Source: Membranipora membranacea (Eukaryota > Bryozoa > Gymnolaemata > Cheilostomatida > Membraniporidae). From it: a stretch of DNA of 64,000 nucleotides. Position numbers and translations under genes: made by a program. Shown here piece by piece: positions 59,351 through 64,000 of the stretch. The notes under the pieces are model-generated. The model did no database searches and was not told the origin of the DNA. It worked only from the letters and a program-made list of their open reading frames with translations. The stretch covers positions 12,002,062 through 12,066,061 of the forward strand of contig OU612074.1 in NCBI GenBank assembly GCA_914767715.1, written 5' to 3'. Numbering within the stretch: the first letter of the stretch is position 1; each line of letters begins with the position of its first letter.

Positions 59351-61878
59351 CATCGTCCAACATTAATCTGAGACCAAAGATTGCCATTCAATACTTGGCT
59401 CACTTTCTGATGGGTGATAAACAGACCTGTAATCTCACAAAATATGTTGATCAGGGAGAAAAATGTTGCAATGCAAAGATCGGCTAGAGAAAAGCACAAT
59501 CCAGCGATTACAATTACTTGAAACAAGTACATAGAGAATGAATCTGCGAACAAAAAAATAAATCAGAAAATTGTCTCTTTTCATTAGAATGTAGGGACAT
59601 GTGAAACCAAACAGTACCTCTTACGCCACTTCCCATGGTTTTAGAGAAAGGATCTCCATGAGCACGTTCTCCCTCACTCTCAAAAGCATTGATCAGTTTT
59701 AACAAAGAGTTACACCAACTAAATTACTAACAGTGGTAATCTCAGTTGAATTACAATGATGTTTGATGTTTTGATGTTTGTTTATTTAGACATTTTCGGT
59801 ATCACTCCTAAAAAGGTTGACAAAATTGAAATGTTTACATAAAAATATTGCACTAGTTGAAAAATCTCATAGAATTCAAAAAAGCTGTTCTGCCGTTTTA
59901 CAGTGCGGCATTTGCTGGGTCGGTATTTGTCGATTACTGCTTTACGGGTGGATTTTCTTTAAGTGCTAGGTCTGATTCTATTGTTCAGCGGATGGGTATT
60001 ATCGGTTGAAATTTTTAAAAAGTGTTCGCTGCATAGAGACGTTAAGAAGTCTGATATATAGGGTAAGGCTAGCTCGGTCAGTCTAACGTCATAGTGCTCT
60101 ATGTGTGGCATCATCACAATATTGCACCCTGTATATTCTCCAAGCAGCCGATGCTTTGCCCAAATGAGGTTATAGAATGAGGTTATAGCCATACCCGACA
60201 ATTCACAAGCTTTGACAGCATGAGTCATTAAATTTAATGGTAGCTGGTTGTACAAGGTACTCCAACTCTATTCTTTTATCAATAATGGGTGCATGGACAC
60301 GAGGGCTATGACTAATTTTACCTTATTGAATTGACCAGAGAATCTATATTTAATAGGTGGAGTGAGTTCTATATTATTGTATTAGGGATATTGCCCTGCC
60401 CATTACATGCAAACTTCTTTTATATCACATTTCAATACACCTATTGAATATCTGAAAACCTAGCCTGGGACTTATTTGATATTTCTGACAATTTTTACAA
60501 AATATTGTTACATGCCCAACCTGGTCTCAAAGGATTTTGTGGCTACACCTAAATCAATTCACATTGCATAATAATACATTTGAGTGAATCGAAGGTAAAG
60601 TAGGCCTATGGTTTATGACATCAGTGTATATTGTGAAGGGTCAGTTTGCTGCATGTGAATTTGAAACATTGAGCAGGGAGAATGCATTGAGTGACCAAAG
60701 TTATAGAGCATTTGGTTACTTTTCTGCTCTGCACGTGATAAGAAATCATCGCTGTAGGTGAAAACTGACCTTGGTTTTTGATTACCATTAAATAGCAAGT
60801 CATGACATCAAATTAAGTCTGTGTGTATAATTACTGGACTCTGTTAGCTGAAAGGTAGCAATTATACTAATGTGCACATCACAATCTGCTGTTGAAGAAT
60901 AATTCGATTTACATCATCTCCGTAGGAAAACTATAATTAAAGGATTCATACGACGACAAGGGGACGAGGAGCCATCACATCATTTGTGTAGGTGTTCTAG
61001 TCGTGTGACCTGGTGGATTTATTCTCGCATTCAACTCGCCAAGGACTGATCAATAAAGGATACTGAGCTATTACTTGGCGTTCTGATAAAACGGATTGGA
61101 TGAGGATTATTCCTTGATACGTTTATCTGTGGTATGATTTTGAATACTCGCAATATAGTATTTGATCTTTTGTCCGTTAGTTTGAGTCCTGTTGTGGTCG
61201 CTGGTGATACCACATTAGGAATATCCGACCTGTAAATGCTCCTGTGCTACATAAGAAGTAGTCATATACCAACTGATAAAAAATCCCAACCTTGAGATTA
61301 AGACCATAAAACAGCGTCAGATTATTTTCCACCGTTGAGCTTTTGGATATAACAATGAAATCATTTCAACGACCATCCACAAGGTTACACTGAGATGGGG
61401 GGTTGTCTCGTCAATTGAGCACATTGACTGTGTATACTTTATCTGCATATCAAAATGTATATCCCACTCATGAGAAACCAGCAATTCAGCCCACATTGTT
61501 GGTTGTAGGTTTTCTGTCATCTTTAATTCTCACTGTTTTGTTGATGTGCAAATATTTTTCATAACTTTGTCAACGTCCTACGAACTTTTGAGTTTTGGTG
61601 GATGGGCACGTTGTCATATATCACATAACGTTGTCAGTTTGAGCCAGGCGACTAATAATATGTTGTGTAGTCGGTGAAACCCTAATTTCGTGCGCTCAAA
61701 TCCTAAAATCCATCACTTATTTACCACTGTTTGGTGCTTACCTGTGCCCTCAGGCCAGTAATTGTTAAGAGCTCAATGACATTCCCCTACCCTATTGGTA
61801 TCTCTAGGCGGAGATATGCCAACCAGTCCCAAATCATAGCTATATGTCAGTTGCATCGGTAGTTAGCACCTTGTGTGG

Positions 61879-61976
61879 AACATAGAACTGTTGTGCTTGA
61901 ACATAGAACTGTTGTGCTTGAACATAGAACTGTTGAACATAGAACTGTGGAACATAGAACTGTGGAACATAGAACT
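61879..61976. repeat. tandem repeat GAACATAGAACTGTTG
   Basis: Six copies of GAACATAGAACT with variable spacers (GTTGTGCTT, GTT, GTG). It ends about 50 bp before the start codon of the secreted protein gene, so it lies in its promoter or 5' UTR. Confidence 0.85.
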
Positions 61977-62024
61977 TTGTATGTTGTGTTTTAGAGTTTA
62001 GTATATGCCACACAGGTATAGAGG

Positions 62025-62846
62025 ATGTATCATACAGCGAGGATTATCGATATCTCTCTTGGATTATCTGTTTTGATCTTGTGCAGTAGCTTTGTCCAAA
62101 CAATTACGTCTTCAGCAGTTGACATAAGCGGTTAGTATAAAATACATTTTGGGTAACATTATCCATCGACATCAGCCTGTAGTCTCTGGGCTGTATAACC
62201 TTTTGGTTTGGATCTGATGTTTGTTTTGATGTTGAGGTATGATATACTATGTTATATAAGTGTTGTACAACATTAAAGAATGAATCCTAGTATTAGGGAA
62301 AATCAGATGTCTTGTGTTCTCTAAATCTAACGGGTCACCATTCCGATGTACTATGATACTTCTTATTTTTAGATAGGGCCTAACAAATTGATATCATTAC
62401 TCTTATTCCTCTGGGAATTCCAGAGAAATGCATCATAGGGTAATCTTTATTATGCCATAACACACTGACATCGAGACTACACTATTAACATGTGTATCTC
62501 CGATCGTAAAAGTAAATTTAGATTGAGTACCTAACATGTCCCTGCCCCTAATTAACGAAATTGACCTCGGGTGGTCACACCAAATTCCTTCTGATGGTAC
62601 TCACATGCTAAGTTCACTCTCTATCAATCAGAGATATAGTTTATCACGACATCAGTATGATGCCATAATGTAATATTGCTCTTATTATATTTTCAGTAAC
62701 TGCCACTAATTACTACATGACTGAGACCAAATGTGAATCTTATGACTGGATAGACAATGTGGAGTTGTCCTGTAATAATGATGAAGATTATATACACATC
62801 ATAAATCTACAGTTCAATTATCGTCAGACCTGTGGACAGCAAACAG
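62025..62846 (+). CDS. secreted or membrane protein, first two exons (partial)
   Basis: Exon 1 (62025-62130) starts MYHTARIIDIS and continues with a hydrophobic core (LGLSVLILCSS) typical of a signal peptide, ending at a GTTAGT donor. Exon 2 (62697-62846) joins in phase 1 and encodes a Cys-containing block (TKCESYDWIDNVELSC, then IHIINLQFNYRQTC) before a GTGAG donor. The spacing C...L-S-C...I-x-I...Y-x-R...C resembles the beginning of a rhamnose-binding (SUEL-type) lectin domain, but this is a weak guess from a short piece. The rest of the gene lies further right or outside the window. A tandem repeat lies directly upstream of the ATG. Confidence 0.6.
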
Positions 62847-64000
62847 GTGAGAAGGGTGAAGACATGGACTTTAAGATAATTGGTTTGCTTTGACATTGAT
62901 ATGTTGCCCCTGCCGTCCCCCCTCCCCAACAAACCTAATAAAACATAGTTTGTAAAGGCTGTCTATGATGATGAGTAGTAAGCCGTTCTTGTAACACACC
63001 CTGTACCCTGAGTTCCGGGCTATCAAACAGTTCAATCTGACTGCATTAACTTAGCCTTGTCACATCGCTACTTTTTTTGTTCTGGGGTGGGGGGGGGTCC
63101 CTCCCTCAAAACATGAAAACTTGACAAGACAAGGCTAGCATTACCTAATATCACGGCTATGAGTTTTTCCTTGTTTCATATGAAGGCATTTTTGAAACCC
63201 CAACGCAGAAAGCCTTATGTCTGCATTGGTGAAGGTGTGTGCGGATTTCATTTGGAAGTTATTATTGATAGTCCAGATGGTTATTGGTTAATGGCTGGGT
63301 GGTTTGTTTGGCCCTGATATGGGTGGACATGAGTTAGACCCTACAACCACTCATCAACATTTGTTCAGAATACACAGTTAGGTGGTGCCCTTGGGTAATA
63401 CCGATATAACACAAATTACTGGTTATCCAGGCTTGATAACAACGCAGAAAAGAATGCGTACACCTTTTTTGTTAGTTGACAATGTAATCCAATCAATTCA
63501 ACTGGATAAGTTAATAATTATGGACTGGTATGTAGACTGCTAGCTTCAGGCGAGATGTTCTTGTCTGGTAATTTAGAGGCTAATTGGTTGGAACCGGAGA
63601 AATTTCAGATATTTAGGATTCCTTAGGCAGGCCTAGTGGAATGAAGAATTTACATCTCTCCTATCCCTGCCGGTTTTTGAGGGATACAAAATTCATATTA
63701 TCAATATAATCACTCATGGCAGCAGCAGTGCTAGAGAAAAGAAGTGACTTTAAGATTTCAGTTTGGTGTTATTGAGTCCCCACCGAACACAAGGGGTTAT
63801 TTTTTCTTGGAAATTACTGCTGAAAGTCTTGGTTCTATAAGAAAAATAAACTAAAAATTTCTCGAGTGTAACAGCGATCATTCACCAGAAATAAGTGTCC
63901 AAATATAGGAACATGAAGTTATATCAAAAGGTTACAAAACATCTCCAACATATAGACAGTAGCAATATGTTGGAGATGTTTTAGCTTCTATGGCGTGGTC
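62847..64000. other. intron 2 of the secreted protein gene, to the window edge
   Basis: After the donor at 62847 no further convincing exon is seen. Contains the inverted repeat at 63051-63140 and, at the edge, TATGTTGGAGATGTTTT (63966-63982), the complement of AAAACATCTCCAACATA at 63936-63952, a close 17-bp hairpin. Confidence 0.5.
63051..63140. repeat. inverted repeat with the same arms as 59313-59350
   Basis: TTAGCCTTGTC at the left and GACAAGGCTAGC at the right enclose a G-run and a T-run. Probably a short hairpin transposon family; a single arm AGCCTTGTCACAT is near 49543. Confidence 0.6.

Larger units (their letters stand above)
58346..62024. other. intergenic region downstream of TARDBP
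   Basis: No gene recognised. A 98-codon minus-strand ORF at 59959-60255 (MYNQLPLNLMTHAVKACELS) has a protein-like composition but no motif, splice partner or repeat support. The rest is MITE copy g, a GC-rich hairpin and AT-rich DNA. Confidence 0.45.

Noticed and set aside
61317-61520. 67-codon minus-strand ORF resembling a Tc1/mariner-like fragment
   Set aside because: No D-D-E spacing or helix-turn-helix could be seen. The resemblance was too weak to name.

Overview
The window is nuclear DNA from an invertebrate animal. It is AT-rich with long introns and GT-AG splice sites, and it is full of short hairpin transposons, tRNA-derived SINEs and local duplications. The three recognisable conserved genes (a beta-1,4-galactosyltransferase, a SECp43/TRNAU1AP-like protein and a TDP-43 orthologue) are all general animal genes. 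I cannot fix the phylum from sequence alone; nothing looks bacterial or viral.

Layout. 1-7.5 kb: no gene recognised; a 143-144 bp tandem array (4098-4960) lies between two copies of a duplicated segment, one of which carries a SINE. 7.6-18.5 kb: a beta-1,4-galactosyltransferase gene on the minus strand, with six coding exons joined in phase except for one missing middle exon; the last coding exon was not found either. 18.5-26.5 kb: intergenic, no gene recognised. 26.5-31.9 kb: a complete six-exon SECp43/TRNAU1AP-like gene on the minus strand (291 aa). 32.9-57.7 kb: a complete eight-exon TARDBP (TDP-43) gene on the plus strand (498 aa), head-to-head with the previous gene; the two start codons are about 1 kb apart. 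58-62 kb: 3' UTR, then intergenic DNA. 62.0 kb to the right edge: the first two exons of a secreted protein on the plus strand.

The most unusual part is TARDBP intron 4 (34264-51421, about 17 kb), which splits RRM1. On the opposite strand it holds a decayed Gag retroelement, two remnants related to a transposase-derived family (GQNKN and GH-x-D type), and an array of leucine-rich-repeat (LRR) exons. Three inner units of the array (periods 1629, 1503 and 1629 bp) each contain a roughly 137-bp sense-strand copy of the start of TARDBP's own last exon, fused to a segment shared with the 37.4-kb transposon region. The array therefore combines three sources that all lie within the same host gene.

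The genes have separate roles: Golgi glycosylation, selenocysteine-tRNA/selenoprotein support and nuclear RNA binding/splicing. The only structural link is the divergent SECp43-TARDBP pair, whose intergenic region carries an inverted CCAAT palindrome with a G-rich loop.
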